64,000 nucleotides of DNA from Xiheimicrobium sp033763395 (GTDB lineage Bacteria; Myxococcota; Myxococcia; Myxococcales; Myxococcaceae), in assembly GCA_033763395.1 (NCBI GenBank), contig JANRKQ010000188.1:62001-126000 (forward strand). The letters run 5' to 3'. Within the stretch, counting starts at the first letter, position 1. Each line of letters begins with the position of its first letter. The position numbers and the translations under genes are program-made. Shown piece by piece: positions 7,711 to 17,125 of this stretch. Below the pieces are notes generated by a model. It saw only the letters and a program-made list of their open reading frames with translations. It did not search any database and was not told where the DNA came from.

Positions 7711-8676
7711 TCACCCCCGACGCGTCTGCAGCGTCGCCATCGCCTCGTGTACCGGCAGGTGCGGCAGGAAGTGAAGCGCCCGCGCCGCTTTTCGACCGTC
7801 GGCCACCCACGAGTACCGGAAAAAGTCCATCAGCGCCCAGGGGCTCACCGAGAGGCCCGCGGCCTCCATGGCCCCGATGGTGGCCCGCAGCATCGGGCCG
7901 GGCAGCGGCAGGGCCCGTGCGCCGCCTCGTCTCAGCAGCGACGAGATGGGCGCAGCGCCCTCTCCAACGATGTTGAACGCGCCGCGCGCCTTCGTGTGCA
8001 GTGCGAGGTGGAGCGCCCGGGCGGCGTCGTCTTCGTGCACCACCTGCCACAGCGGGTCGAAGCCCAGCACCGTCGGCACCACGCGGGTCCGCACCAACCG
8101 GGTGAAGGGGTTGTTCACGCGCGGCCCCACGATGGGCGCGAAGCGAAGGGTGAGCACGTCGACGTCGGGGAAGCGCTCCGAGAACGCCTCGAGCTGCCGT
8201 TCGACCTGCACCCGATCGAGCACGAAGCGCACCCCGGGCACCGGGGCCAGGGGCTGGGTCTCGGGCAGCTGCGCAGGGGCCTGGGGACGCGCCCCGTACA
8301 GCGCCGTCAACGAGGGAACGATGAGCCGCCGCACGCCCCGGGCCCCGGCCGCCGCCAGCAGGTGGAGGGTACCGACGACCTCGAGCTCGTGCGCGAACGA
8401 GGCCCGGTGGACGCGCGAGTTGACGAAGGCCAGGTGATAGAGCGCGTCGAGCCGTGCTTCCTCGAGGGCGCGCTCGAGATCGGCCTCGGCGCCGGGGCGC
8501 AGGAGATCGAGCCGCACGAAGGTCACGCGCGGGTCCGGCGTCGCGGGCCTGGCCACGTCGAGCACCACCACGCGCGACACCTTCGGGTCGGCCAGAAGGC
8601 GCGGCAGGAGCAGGGCGCCGAGATCACTCGACGCGCCGGTGAGCCCCACGCGCAGGCTGTTTCGCCCCTCGCCCAT
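7711..8676 (-). CDS. NAD-dependent epimerase/dehydratase-like atypical SDR
   Basis: An extended short-chain dehydrogenase fold of about 321 residues. The N-terminal nucleotide-binding motif reads TGASSDLG, with Ser where TGxxGxxG has its middle Gly. Later motifs are VVLDVARP, LYHLAFVNS, LIVPSLTALYG and LRFAPIVGPRVNNP. The usual catalytic YxxxK appears to be replaced by FVLDR, so it may bind NAD(P) without classical dehydrogenase chemistry. The ATG at 8676 is preferred; a GTG at 8715 would add 13 residues but overlap the divergent gene starting at 8709. It lies 3 bases upstream of the acyltransferase gene, suggesting a shared role in lipid or envelope metabolism. Confidence 0.85.
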   Translation of the reverse strand: MGEGRNSLRVGLTGASSDLGALLLPRLLADPKVSRVVVLDVARPATPDPRVTFVRLDLLRPGAEADLERALEEARLDALYHLAFVNSRVHRASFAHELEVVGTLHLLAAAGARGVRRLIVPSLTALYGARPQAPAQLPETQPLAPVPGVRFVLDRVQVERQLEAFSERFPDVDVLTLRFAPIVGPRVNNPFTRLVRTRVVPTVLGFDPLWQVVHEDDAARALHLALHTKARGAFNIVGEGAAPISSLLRRGGARALPLPGPMLRATIGAMEAAGLSVSPWALMDFFRYSWVADGRKAARALHFLPHLPVHEAMATLQTRRG

Positions 8677-8708
8677 CTCGACGGCCTGATACGACAGCGC
8701 GCCGCTCG

Positions 8709-9725
8709 ATGCCACGCACGCGACACCCCCTGACGACGTGGAGCGCCTGCTGCGTCATCGCCCTGTGCGCCCGGGCCGCCTTCGCCCATGACGCCGACGT
8801 CGTCTACGCGCGGCTCGAGGCGGGCCCAGCGGGCTCGCTGCTCGAGATCGTCACGCTCACGAACGCGACGCTGGTGCAGCTGGCCCCGGTGGACGCAGAC
8901 GGCGACGGCGTATTGACCCAGTCCGATCTCGACACGCGGCGAGACTCGCTGCGCGCAGGGGTGTGGGACGATCTCCCGCTCTCGGCGGGCGGCGTGGCGT
9001 GTTCGCGAGCGGAGGAGTCGGCCACCCTCGACGACGGCTTCGTCACCCTGACGGCGCGGTTCTCGTGCGGCCCGGGCGATCTGCGGCAGGACTTCCGGAT
9101 CCTCCGCATCCTCCCGGCCAACTACCGCGTGGTCCTCGGGAGCCAGCTCGACGGAGAGCGGGGCCGCCGCTTCGCGCAAGGCGTCTTCACGGCGCTCGAG
9201 GTGCCCCGCCCGGGCCCGCCGGGCCTGCTGGACGTCGCGCGGCTGGGCCGGGGCTTCGAGCGGGGTGTGCGTGACACGGGGGTCGTCGAGGCGTTGGCGT
9301 TGCTCCTGCTCGTGTGGCTCACCGCGGGCTCGTCGCGTGCCCTGGGCGCCCGGGTGGCCGCGATGGCCCTCGGCGCGCTCGTGGTCCTGTCGGGGCGTGC
9401 GGTGCCGGTGGCGGCGGCGGGGTTGATGCTGGCGGGCGTCGTCGCGCTCCTCGCTCGGGGCAGGGGCCGTTGGAGTGGGCCACTTGGCCTGTTGGCCGGT
9501 GGTCTGTCGGGCGCGGGGCTGGCATTGCGGAGCGCGCTCGCCTCGACGCCCGAGGCGGTGGGCTGGTGGCTCGGCGAGCTCGTCATCGGGCTCGTCCTGG
9601 CAGGGTTCGCGCTCCCCCTCGGCCGGATCCTCGGACGCCGCCCGAAGGTCGCGTTCGTCTCTCAGCTGGCGCTGGCGGCGGCCGTCCTGGTCGCCGTCGG
9701 CCTCCGAGTGTCCGCGGCGCTCTGA
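8709..9725 (+). CDS. exported multi-pass membrane protein with EF-hand-like motif
   Basis: A 338-residue protein. It begins with a clear signal peptide (cleavage near AFA-HDADVV). An extracytoplasmic domain of about 170 residues follows, carrying DADGDGVLTQSDL, which matches a calcium-binding EF-hand or dockerin-like loop. The C-terminal half from residue 190 has about five hydrophobic helices. The layout resembles HupE/UreJ-type small membrane proteins, but I do not see their His-containing helix motifs, so I leave it unnamed. It is divergent from the SDR gene, and the two starts are nearly back to back. Confidence 0.7.
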   Translation: MPRTRHPLTTWSACCVIALCARAAFAHDADVVYARLEAGPAGSLLEIVTLTNATLVQLAPVDADGDGVLTQSDLDTRRDSLRAGVWDDLPLSAGGVACSRAEESATLDDGFVTLTARFSCGPGDLRQDFRILRILPANYRVVLGSQLDGERGRRFAQGVFTALEVPRPGPPGLLDVARLGRGFERGVRDTGVVEALALLLLVWLTAGSSRALGARVAAMALGALVVLSGRAVPVAAAGLMLAGVVALLARGRGRWSGPLGLLAGGLSGAGLALRSALASTPEAVGWWLGELVIGLVLAGFALPLGRILGRRPKVAFVSQLALAAAVLVAVGLRVSAAL

Positions 9726-9836
9726 CATCGGCCGTGTCTCGTGCTGCCGTCACGACGTGACTGCTGCAGCGGTGAGACCGGTGGCCCTTCGACCTGCGCC
9801 ACACGATGTGGGACGCGCCGTGGAATCTCGTCAGGC

Positions 9837-9865
9837 TTGCCTCGTGGCGCGCGGCACCCGACACT
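9837..9865 (+). promoter_or_regulatory. candidate sigma-70 promoter for the coiled-coil gene
   Basis: TTGCCT (9837-9842) and GACACT (9860-9865) are separated by 17 bases. Transcription would start about two bases before the ATG at 9874, giving a leaderless message. The 14 bases ACACTCGCGGGCGA here also precede the FHA-GGDEF start. Confidence 0.4.
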
Positions 9866-9873
9866 CGCGGGCG

Positions 9874-10647
9874 ATGCCTCGGGAGTCCTACAACGATCTG
9901 ATCTTCCAGCTGGGCGACCTCGCCCGCGAGCACCTCGCCGAGAAGCACCCGGTGCCCAAGGCGATGGACGGCGTGTACGAATGCGAAGAGGTGCTGCTCG
10001 GCATTCGAGACGAGATCGCCGCGCTCGAGCAGGAGATGAACGACGAAGACGGCGCCTACCAGGACTTCCTGGATCAGCAGGCCGCGGAGCGCGACGAGCA
10101 GCAGGCCATCACCAAGAAGTGGCGGCACGCGGTGGCCGGCGTCGAGACGCGCAGCCGGGACCTGCGCAAGTCGTTGTCGTCACAGCGCGCGGCGTACCGG
10201 TACCAGAAGAACTCGCTCAACCTCGCCGAGCAGAAGCACAAGGAGCTCGAGCAGCGCGAAGGCCACGACGTGCGGAAGATCGACACCAGCCGCGCGAACC
10301 TGAAGACCTTCCGCCTCAAGATGATGCGCTTTGCGCGCATGCTCGAAGACATGGAGATGGAGCTCAACCAGGTGCTCACCCCGCGCCCCGGTCAGGTCGG
10401 CGCGCAGGGCATTCTCGCGCACAAGCGCATCCTCGAGATGGAGGACGAGGCCGAGGAGAAGAGGGAAGAGCACGAGGCCCGCATGAAGGAGCTCGACGCG
10501 GCGCTGGCAGCCAAAGAAGCCGAAGAGAAGGACGCCGAGGCCGAGCTCGACGGGGCGCTGTTCGAGCTGGGCGAAGAGGTCTACGCCGACCGGGTCAACC
10601 ACCCGGCCCTCAACCCGCTCTACCCGCGCCTCGACAAGGCCGGCTGA
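9874..10647 (+). CDS. long coiled-coil protein, function unknown
   Basis: A 257-residue, strongly charged, almost wholly helical protein. From residue 45 to 235 it has heptad-like patterns rich in Glu, Lys, Gln and Leu (LEQEMNDEDGAYQDF, LAEQKHKELEQREGHD, MEDEAEEKREEHEARMKEL). There is no signal peptide or membrane segment, so it is cytoplasmic. I do not recognise a named family. The ATG at 9874 is chosen because the composition changes abruptly there: the open frame upstream reads as random Arg/Ser-rich shadow of the preceding gene. No Shine-Dalgarno sequence is evident. It is followed by the ribosomal protein S1 gene, which has its own promoter. Confidence 0.8.
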   Translation: MPRESYNDLIFQLGDLAREHLAEKHPVPKAMDGVYECEEVLLGIRDEIAALEQEMNDEDGAYQDFLDQQAAERDEQQAITKKWRHAVAGVETRSRDLRKSLSSQRAAYRYQKNSLNLAEQKHKELEQREGHDVRKIDTSRANLKTFRLKMMRFARMLEDMEMELNQVLTPRPGQVGAQGILAHKRILEMEDEAEEKREEHEARMKELDAALAAKEAEEKDAEAELDGALFELGEEVYADRVNHPALNPLYPRLDKAG

Positions 10648-10709
10648 GGCGCCCGGCCCCCTTGCTTCCGGAGGCGGGGCAGGGGCCGTGCCAACATGCC
10701 CGCCGTTGC

Positions 10710-10739
10710 TTGACCCTGGCCCACCTTTGGGCCTACAGG
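10710..10739 (+). promoter_or_regulatory. candidate housekeeping promoter of rpsA
   Basis: TTGACC (10710-10715) and TACAGG (10734-10739) are separated by 18 bases, about 125 bases before the S1 start. The same TACAGGCGGC string forms the -10 region proposed for aspartate kinase at 36184, which supports it as a real housekeeping element. The long leader could carry autoregulation by S1. Confidence 0.5.
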
Positions 10740-10864
10740 CGGCCCACTGCCCGTCACTTCGACGAGGAGGTCGGCTCACGCAAGCCCCGCGTGAGGTTCC
10801 GAGCGGTCTTTCCTTTCAACCGGGGTGACGTACCCGTCAGCAGTCAGGCCAGGACAACCACTTC

Positions 10865-12580
10865 ATGCAGCAGAACGTGAATCAGCAGGGCTTCTCTCCC
10901 GAAGGTGACGAAGATTTTGCGGCGCTGTTCGAGGCTTCGCTCAAGGAGACCGGTGGCTCGGGTCTCGTGAAGGAAGGCGAGGTCATCAAGGGCGTCGTGG
11001 TGCGGGTCACCGGCGAGTTTGCCGTCGTCGACATCCGCTACAAGAGCGAGGGCCAGGTTCCCATCGCTGAGTTCACCTCCCCCCGCGGCGAGATCACCGT
11101 GAAGCCCGGCGATTCCGTCGACGTCTACGTCGAGTCCCGTGAGAACGACACGGGCATGGTCGTCCTCTCCAAGGAGAAGGCCGACAAGATGCGCATCTGG
11201 GACGAGATCTCGAACGCCGTGAAGGGCGACGAGATCATCAAGGGCACCATCACCGGACGGGTGAAGGGCGGCCTCCAGGTCGACATCGGCGTCAAGGCGT
11301 TCCTCCCCGGCTCGCAGGTCGACATCCGCCCCGTGCGGAACCTCGACCAGTACCTGGGCAAGGAGTTCGAGTTCAAGGTCATCAAGTTCAACCAGAAGCG
11401 CGGCAACATCGTGCTGTCTCGCCGCGTGCTGCTCGAGAAGCAGCGCGAGGAGCAGAAGAAGGAGACGCTGAAGAACCTCAAGGAAGGCGCGATCATGAAG
11501 GGCCAGGTGAAGAACCTGACCGACTACGGCGCCTTCATCGACCTCGGCGGCATCGACGGTCTGCTCCACATCACCGACATGTCGTGGGGCCGCGTCGGCC
11601 ACCCGAGCGAGATGTTCAACGTCGGTGACGAGGTGCGCGTCGTCGTCCTCAAGTTCGACCCCTCGCAGGAGCGCGTCAGCCTCGGCCTCAAGCAGATCCA
11701 GGAAGACCCGTGGCACCGCGCCGACGAGAAGTACCCGGTCGGCACCCGCGTGCGCGGCAAGGTGGTCAGCCTCACCGACTACGGCGCCTTCGTGGAGCTC
11801 GAGCAGGGCGTCGAGGGCCTGGTGCACGTCAGCGAGATGACGTGGAACAAGCGCGTCAAGCACCCCTCGAAGATGATGGAGGTCGGCAAGGAGGTCGAAG
11901 CCGTCGTCCTCGACATCGATCCGAAGGCCAAGCGCATCGCGCTCGGCATGAAGCAGATCGAGGTCAACCCCTGGACCGCGCTCGAAGACAAGTACCCCAT
12001 CGGCTCGGTCATCAAGGGCGTCGTCCGCAACGTCACCGACTTCGGCATCTTCGTCGGCGTCGAAGAGGGCGTGGACGGCCTCGTGCACGTCTCGGACATC
12101 TCGTGGACCCAGCGGGTCAAGCACCCCGGCGAGCTCTACAAGAAGGGCGACATCGTCGAGGCGGTGGTGCTCAACATCGACGTCGAGAACGAGCGCTTCT
12201 CGCTCGGCATCAAGCAGCTCACCCAGGACCCGTGGGACACCCTCTCGGAGCGCCTGCCCGTCGGCAGCCGCGCCAAGGGCAAGGTCACGAAGGTCACCGA
12301 CTTCGGTGGCTTCGTCGAGATCGAGCCCGGCATCGAGGGCCTCGTGCACGTGTCCGAGCTGAAGGAAGAGCGGGTCGAGAACCCGCGCGACGTGCTCACC
12401 GAGGGCCAGGAAGTCGACGTCAAGATCATCGACATCAACACCAGCGATCGGAAGATCGCCCTGTCGATCAAGGCGCTCGCCCACGAGGGTGAGGACGACT
12501 ACCGCGAGTACCTCAAGAAGCAGGCCGAGCAGGCCCGCTCGCGCCTGGGCGACGTGATGGCCGGCAAGCTGAAGAAGTAA
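10865..12580 (+). CDS. rpsA: 30S ribosomal protein S1
   Basis: A 571-residue protein with six S1 RNA-binding domains in order, each opening with a GxxxKGxV-type strand. The first two are divergent ribosome-docking repeats (GEVIKGVVVRVTGEF and GDEIIKGTITGRVKGG). Domains 3-6 carry the canonical LTDYGAFIDL or VTDFGxFV cores and the GLVHVSE/D strand. S1 brings mRNA to the 30S subunit and helps initiation on structured messages. Length and domain number match typical proteobacterial S1. An AGGA lies about 11 bases before the ATG. A GC hairpin near 12606-12640 ending in TTTT may terminate the transcript. Confidence 0.98.
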   Translation: MQQNVNQQGFSPEGDEDFAALFEASLKETGGSGLVKEGEVIKGVVVRVTGEFAVVDIRYKSEGQVPIAEFTSPRGEITVKPGDSVDVYVESRENDTGMVVLSKEKADKMRIWDEISNAVKGDEIIKGTITGRVKGGLQVDIGVKAFLPGSQVDIRPVRNLDQYLGKEFEFKVIKFNQKRGNIVLSRRVLLEKQREEQKKETLKNLKEGAIMKGQVKNLTDYGAFIDLGGIDGLLHITDMSWGRVGHPSEMFNVGDEVRVVVLKFDPSQERVSLGLKQIQEDPWHRADEKYPVGTRVRGKVVSLTDYGAFVELEQGVEGLVHVSEMTWNKRVKHPSKMMEVGKEVEAVVLDIDPKAKRIALGMKQIEVNPWTALEDKYPIGSVIKGVVRNVTDFGIFVGVEEGVDGLVHVSDISWTQRVKHPGELYKKGDIVEAVVLNIDVENERFSLGIKQLTQDPWDTLSERLPVGSRAKGKVTKVTDFGGFVEIEPGIEGLVHVSELKEERVENPRDVLTEGQEVDVKIIDINTSDRKIALSIKALAHEGEDDYREYLKKQAEQARSRLGDVMAGKLKK

Positions 12581-12697
12581 GGCCGTCTCGATCGAGCAGG
12601 GCCCGGGGCCGGTGCACTCCACGAGGGGTCGCCGGCCTCGGTGCTTTTCGAGCGCCACGACGAATTGGAGCGCGCCCGCGGCTGTGGCAAACGAGGG

Positions 12698-13837
12698 GTG
12701 GTGCGACGGGCGCTCCTCGGCATGGCCATGGTTGGGCTGGTCCTGACGGCGCCGTTCGCGGCGGTGCCGTCGTACGACTTCCCCGGCCCGCGGCCCTTCG
12801 CCGGAGATCGCTGGCTCAACCCCTACGAGGGCTGGCGCGGCGGCTTCCTCAAGGTGAACCTGCACGCGCACTCGGCCGCGTGGCTCGGCGTGACGGCCGG
12901 TGACGCGAGCCCCGAGGCGATGGCGCAGCGCTACGCCGAGTTCGGCTTCGACGCGCTGGCCCTGTCGAACTACCACCAGCTGACGCAGCTCGAAGCGCCG
13001 CCGCTGCCGATGCTGCGGGCCTATGAGCACGGCTTCAACCTCACCAAGTCACACCGGCTGGTGCTGGGCGGCTCCGACGTAGTGGCGCTCGACTTCCCCC
13101 TCTCGACGCGCTCGATGCGCCAGTGGGTGCTCGAGCTACTTGGTGTGCGCGCCGCGCTCGTCGGCCTCAACCACCCCTCGCTGCGCGGCGGCCACGACTG
13201 CGCCGACGTCGAGCGCCTCACCGGCTTCCAGCTCCTCGAGGTCCACAACCCGTACGCGACGTCGGCCCTCGAGTGGGACTGTGCGCTGGCCGCCGGACGG
13301 CTGGCCTGGGTGGTGGGCAACGACGACTCCCACTCGACGCGGGAAGAGGGCATCGGCATCGCCTGGAACATGGTGGGCGCGCCGGAGCCAACCGAAGGAC
13401 GGCTGCTCGAGGCGCTCGCCCGTGGGCGGTCGTACGCCGTGCGCGGTGAGCGGGGCCGCATGGACGTGCACGTGCTCGAAGTGGCCCAGGATGCGCCGGG
13501 GCGATTCCGCGTCGAGCTCGACGGGCCCGCCCGGGTCGAGTGGATCGTCGACGGCAGCGTCAGGCAGGTCGACGAGGGCGCCTCGTCGGCGCGCTTCCTG
13601 GCGCCCGCGAAGGGCGCTCACTTCATTCGTGCGGTCGTGCGCACGCCGATCACCGAGCTGCTCCTCAACCCGTTCGTCCGCCAGGGGGCCTGGGCGCCGC
13701 CGGTCGCCACCATCGACTGGCCCAGCACCGTTGCAGGCTGGCTCGCGTGGGTCGTCGCAGCCGTCGCCGTCTCGGCGCTGGCGCGTCGCGTGCGTCCCCA
13801 CCTGCGGCTCGTCAGCCGCGGTGACCGGGCCGCTTGA
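12698..13837 (+). CDS. membrane-anchored PHP-family metallohydrolase (CehA/McbA type)
   Basis: A PHP metallophosphoesterase fold of about 380 residues. Metal ligands are visible in NLHAHSA, ALSNYHQ, LNHPSLRGGHD and GNDDSHS. The N-terminus has a hydrophobic segment (GMAMVGLVLTAPFAAV) and the C-terminus a second one (WLAWVVAAVAVSAL), so the catalytic domain probably lies outside the inner membrane, held at both ends. A beta-rich segment before the last helix may bind substrate. The substrate is unknown. The start is uncertain: GTG at 12698 or 12701 next to a GGGG run is preferred to the GTG at 12641, which falls in the S1 terminator hairpin; the ATG at 12722 is another option. Confidence 0.8.
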   Translation: MVRRALLGMAMVGLVLTAPFAAVPSYDFPGPRPFAGDRWLNPYEGWRGGFLKVNLHAHSAAWLGVTAGDASPEAMAQRYAEFGFDALALSNYHQLTQLEAPPLPMLRAYEHGFNLTKSHRLVLGGSDVVALDFPLSTRSMRQWVLELLGVRAALVGLNHPSLRGGHDCADVERLTGFQLLEVHNPYATSALEWDCALAAGRLAWVVGNDDSHSTREEGIGIAWNMVGAPEPTEGRLLEALARGRSYAVRGERGRMDVHVLEVAQDAPGRFRVELDGPARVEWIVDGSVRQVDEGASSARFLAPAKGAHFIRAVVRTPITELLLNPFVRQGAWAPPVATIDWPSTVAGWLAWVVAAVAVSALARRVRPHLRLVSRGDRAA

Positions 13838-13945
13838 CGGCCGACGTCAAGCGGTTGCGGCTGGCCGTCGCCAACGGACGACCGGCGCCGCGCTTCGTGA
13901 GAACCTCGCGCGCGTGCGGGGTGTCGGGGCCCCGTTGGAGGCCAC

Positions 13946-15502
13946 ATGACACGCACGATGCTGGTGGCGATGACGATGCTGGGCGGCACGGCGCAGGCGT
14001 TCTGCGGCTTCTACGTCTCGGGCGGAGGCGCCTCGCTCTTCAACGACGCCACGCAGGTGGCGCTGATGCGGCAGGGCACCCGGACCGTGCTGTCGATGCA
14101 GAACGATTACCAGGGCCCGCCCCAGGACTTCGCCATGGTGGTGCCCGTGCCGGTAGTGCTGGCGAAGGAAAACGTGCGCACGCTGCGCAAGGAGCTCTTC
14201 ACCAAGCTCGATCAGCTCTCGGCCCCGCGGCTCGTCGAGTACTGGGAGCAGGACCCGTGCCCGAAGTGGGCCGAGAGCGGCGGCAGCTTCGGGCTGGGCT
14301 CGGCTGGCGCCGTCGGGTACGGCACCGGGGCAGGGGGGCTCGGAGGGCGAAGCCTGGGCGTGCGCGTCGAGGCGCAGTTCGACGTGGGCGAGTACGAGAT
14401 CGTGATTCTCTCGGCTGAAGACGCGCTGGGCCTCGAGACCTGGCTGACGACGAAGGGGTACAAGATCCCCGCCGGCGCGGCGCCACTCTTCCGGCCCTAC
14501 ATCCAGCGGGGCCTCAAGTTCTTCGTGGCGAAGGTGAACGTCGCGAAGGTTCGCTTCCAGAACGGCCGCGTCGCGCTGTCGCCCCTGCGCTTCCACTACG
14601 ACGCCGACACCTTCGAGCTGCCGATTCGCCTGGGCCTCATCAACGCGAAGGCGACGCAGGATCTGATCGTCCACGTGCTCGCGCGCGGCCAGCGGTACGA
14701 GGTGGCCAACGCGCCCAACGTCACCATTCCCACGAACGTCGATCTCGTGCCGTCGGCGAAGAGCGAGTTCGGGCCGTTCTACGCGTCGCTTTTCGACAGG
14801 ACGCAGGCAAAGGCGAAGGGCACCGTCGTCACCGAGTACGCGTGGGACGCCACGAGCTGCGACCCCTGCCCGACGCCGCCCCTGGCCGAGCGCGAGCTGA
14901 TCGAACTGGGGCTCGACGTCATCGACGGCCCCTCGGAGTACGTCGAGCCCGAGCTCGAGGTGAAGAACGCAGACAAGCTCACGCCGGAGCAGCGCAGCCG
15001 CCTCGAGCCGCTGTTGCAGAACGCCAAGCGTCAGCTGCGCGCCCTGACCGAGCGACGCGGCCGGGCCGGGGGCTTCGTGATCACCCGCCTCCACGCGCGG
15101 TACACGAAGGACTCGCTCGGAGAAGATCTCGTGTTCCGCGCCGCGCCCCCCATCGCCGGCGGCCGCGAGTTCCTCACGGGCGAGGAGGGGCTCGAGCGGG
15201 GCGCCGTGCCAGCGCCGTCGAATGCCTTTCAGGCCCGCTATGCCGTTCGCCACCCGTGGACCGGCAAGGCCACCTGCAAGAACCCCATGTGGGGGGTGTG
15301 GGGCGGGAAGCCTGGAAAGAACGAAGAGGACGACCCGAGCCCTGCCGGGCGAACGGCCGCGTCGGCGACGAACACGGCCTTCACCCGTCGTGACGCGAAG
15401 CTGGACAGGCTCGTCGAGAGCCCGGTGCCGGAGCTCGAGCTGAAGGGCCGAAAGGCTGGCGCGGGGCTCTCGACGCGGGCGAAGCCTGCCGTGACGCCCT
15501 GA
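13946..15502 (+). CDS. DUF2330 family exported protein, copy 1
   Basis: A 518-residue protein with a GGAG ribosome site and a signal peptide ending at AQA before the mature FCGFYV. It shows the DUF2330 core: FAMVVPVPVVL, LSAPRLVEYWEQDPC, then YEIVILSAEDALGL, RFHYDADTFELPIRLGL and CDPCPTP. Conserved cysteines (FCG, DPC, CDPC and one near the C-terminus) suggest disulfides or ligand binding in the periplasm. Function of the family is unknown. It is the first and most divergent of three tandem paralogs; its middle linker is Gly-rich. A gap of 85 bases separates it from copy 2. Confidence 0.93.
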   Translation: MTRTMLVAMTMLGGTAQAFCGFYVSGGGASLFNDATQVALMRQGTRTVLSMQNDYQGPPQDFAMVVPVPVVLAKENVRTLRKELFTKLDQLSAPRLVEYWEQDPCPKWAESGGSFGLGSAGAVGYGTGAGGLGGRSLGVRVEAQFDVGEYEIVILSAEDALGLETWLTTKGYKIPAGAAPLFRPYIQRGLKFFVAKVNVAKVRFQNGRVALSPLRFHYDADTFELPIRLGLINAKATQDLIVHVLARGQRYEVANAPNVTIPTNVDLVPSAKSEFGPFYASLFDRTQAKAKGTVVTEYAWDATSCDPCPTPPLAERELIELGLDVIDGPSEYVEPELEVKNADKLTPEQRSRLEPLLQNAKRQLRALTERRGRAGGFVITRLHARYTKDSLGEDLVFRAAPPIAGGREFLTGEEGLERGAVPAPSNAFQARYAVRHPWTGKATCKNPMWGVWGGKPGKNEEDDPSPAGRTAASATNTAFTRRDAKLDRLVESPVPELELKGRKAGAGLSTRAKPAVTP

Positions 15503-15587
15503 GTCGGAACCGCTGGGCGGCCGCGTTCGTTCCACCGCTTCGCGAGTGAGTGGGTACAGTCGCGCTCTTCCCACTCTGGAGGAAGTC

Positions 15588-17114
15588 ATGGTCCGTGCTG
15601 CAGTCGCGCTCTCGGTGCTCCTCGGCTCAGCGCCAGCCTCGGCGTTCTGTGGCTTCTACGTGGCTGGCGGTGGCGCCGAGCTCTTCAACAACGCCACGCA
15701 GGTGGTGCTGATGCGCAACGGCACGCGCACGGTGCTGTCGATGCAGAACAGCTACCAGGGCCCGCCGGAGGACTTCGCGATGGTGATCCCCGTGCCGGTG
15801 GTGCTCCGGAAGGAGCAGGTGAAGACGCTCGCCCGCAGCGTGTTCGACAAGATCGACAAGCTCTCGGCGCCACGGCTCGTCGAGTACTGGGAGCAGGACC
15901 CCTGCCCGCGCCCAACGCGAAGCTACGAGGCCGAGGAGCGCGCGATGCCGCGCCCAGCGGCGAAGTCGATGGCAGGCATGGGCGCCCGGGCAGACATGGA
16001 TGATCGGGTGACGGTCGAGGCGCAGTTTGACGTCGGTGAGTACGAGATCGTGATCCTCTCCGCCGAGGACGCGCTGGGCCTCGAGCGCTGGCTCGAGCGC
16101 AACTCGTACAAGATCCCCGCCGGCGCGGCGCCGCTCTTCCGCCCGTACATCCAGCAGGGGCTCAAGTTCTTCGTGGCGAAGGTGAACTCGAAGAAGATGA
16201 CGTTCGCTGAAGGCAAGGCGGTGCTGTCGCCGCTGCGCTTCCACTACGACTCGGAGCGCTTCGAGCTGCCGGTGCGGCTCGGCCTCATCAACGCGAAGGA
16301 CAAGCAGGATCTCATCGTCCACGTGCTGGCGCGGGGGCAGCGCTACGAGGTCGCGAACCTGCCCAACGTCACCATTCCGACGAACATCGATCTCGTCCCG
16401 TCGACGAAGAACGAGTTCGGGCCGTTCTACGCCTCGCTGTTCGACAAGACGCAGGCGAAGGGGAAGGGCGCGGTGGTGACCGAGTACGCGTGGGACGCGA
16501 ACAGCTGCGATCCGTGTCCGACGCCGGCGCTCTCGATGAGCGATCTGGTCGCCTTCGGGCTCGACGTCATCGACGGCGCCGCGTCGTCCGTGGTGTCGCC
16601 CACCATCGAGGTGAAGAACCTGGCGGACCTGCCCGAGCCGGAGCAGCGCTACGTCTCGCAGGCGGTGAACAATGTCACCCAGCAGAGCCTCAACCGCCAG
16701 ATGCGCGGCGTGAACTGGCGCGGCTTCGTGGTGACGCGACTGCACGCGCGGTACGACAAGAAGTCGCTCGGTGAAGACCTCGTCTTCAAGGCTGCGCCGC
16801 CCATCGCTGGCGGCCGCGAGTTCCTGACCGACGGTGAGAAGCTCGAGCAGGGCGCGGTCGCCTACGGAACCAACCAGTTCCAGGGCCGCTACGCGATTCG
16901 GTACCCGTGGACGGGCCCGATCGCCTGCTCGAACCCGGTGCGGGGCCGGTGGGGCGCGAACCCGAACGGCGGTGGCGCCAGGCCGGTGCCCCTCGAGCGC
17001 GCGGTCGAGAGCCGCCGCGACAAGGACCTGGGCGCGTTCGTCGAGAGCCCCGTCAGTGAGCTGGGGGTCCGTGGCAAGAAGGCGCTGGCCGGCCGGCCGG
17101 TGGGGCTCAAGTGA
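15588..17114 (+). CDS. DUF2330 family exported protein, copy 2
   Basis: A 508-residue paralog of its neighbours. The ATG at 15588 is chosen over an in-frame start at 15546 because it follows a GGAGG site and opens directly into a signal peptide (cleavage near ASA-FCGFYV). It keeps all family landmarks: DFAMVIPVPVVL, LVEYWEQDPC, GEYEIVILSAEDALGL, CDPCPTP and IACSNP. The segment after DPCPRP is a variable Met/Arg/Ala-rich linker. A TACAGT hexamer at 15555-15560 may be a -10 element for this and the following genes. It is much closer to copy 3 than to copy 1, suggesting a more recent duplication. Its stop overlaps nothing, but copy 3 starts only 11 bases on. Confidence 0.93.
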   Translation: MVRAAVALSVLLGSAPASAFCGFYVAGGGAELFNNATQVVLMRNGTRTVLSMQNSYQGPPEDFAMVIPVPVVLRKEQVKTLARSVFDKIDKLSAPRLVEYWEQDPCPRPTRSYEAEERAMPRPAAKSMAGMGARADMDDRVTVEAQFDVGEYEIVILSAEDALGLERWLERNSYKIPAGAAPLFRPYIQQGLKFFVAKVNSKKMTFAEGKAVLSPLRFHYDSERFELPVRLGLINAKDKQDLIVHVLARGQRYEVANLPNVTIPTNIDLVPSTKNEFGPFYASLFDKTQAKGKGAVVTEYAWDANSCDPCPTPALSMSDLVAFGLDVIDGAASSVVSPTIEVKNLADLPEPEQRYVSQAVNNVTQQSLNRQMRGVNWRGFVVTRLHARYDKKSLGEDLVFKAAPPIAGGREFLTDGEKLEQGAVAYGTNQFQGRYAIRYPWTGPIACSNPVRGRWGANPNGGGARPVPLERAVESRRDKDLGAFVESPVSELGVRGKKALAGRPVGLK

Positions 17115-17125
17115 GGGGCGCGACG

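Noticed and set aside
13847..15589. Long minus-strand frame opposite DUF2330 copy 1.
   Set aside because: It is low-complexity Arg/His/Leu antisense, and similar shadows occur opposite copies 2 and 3 because the genes are paralogs.
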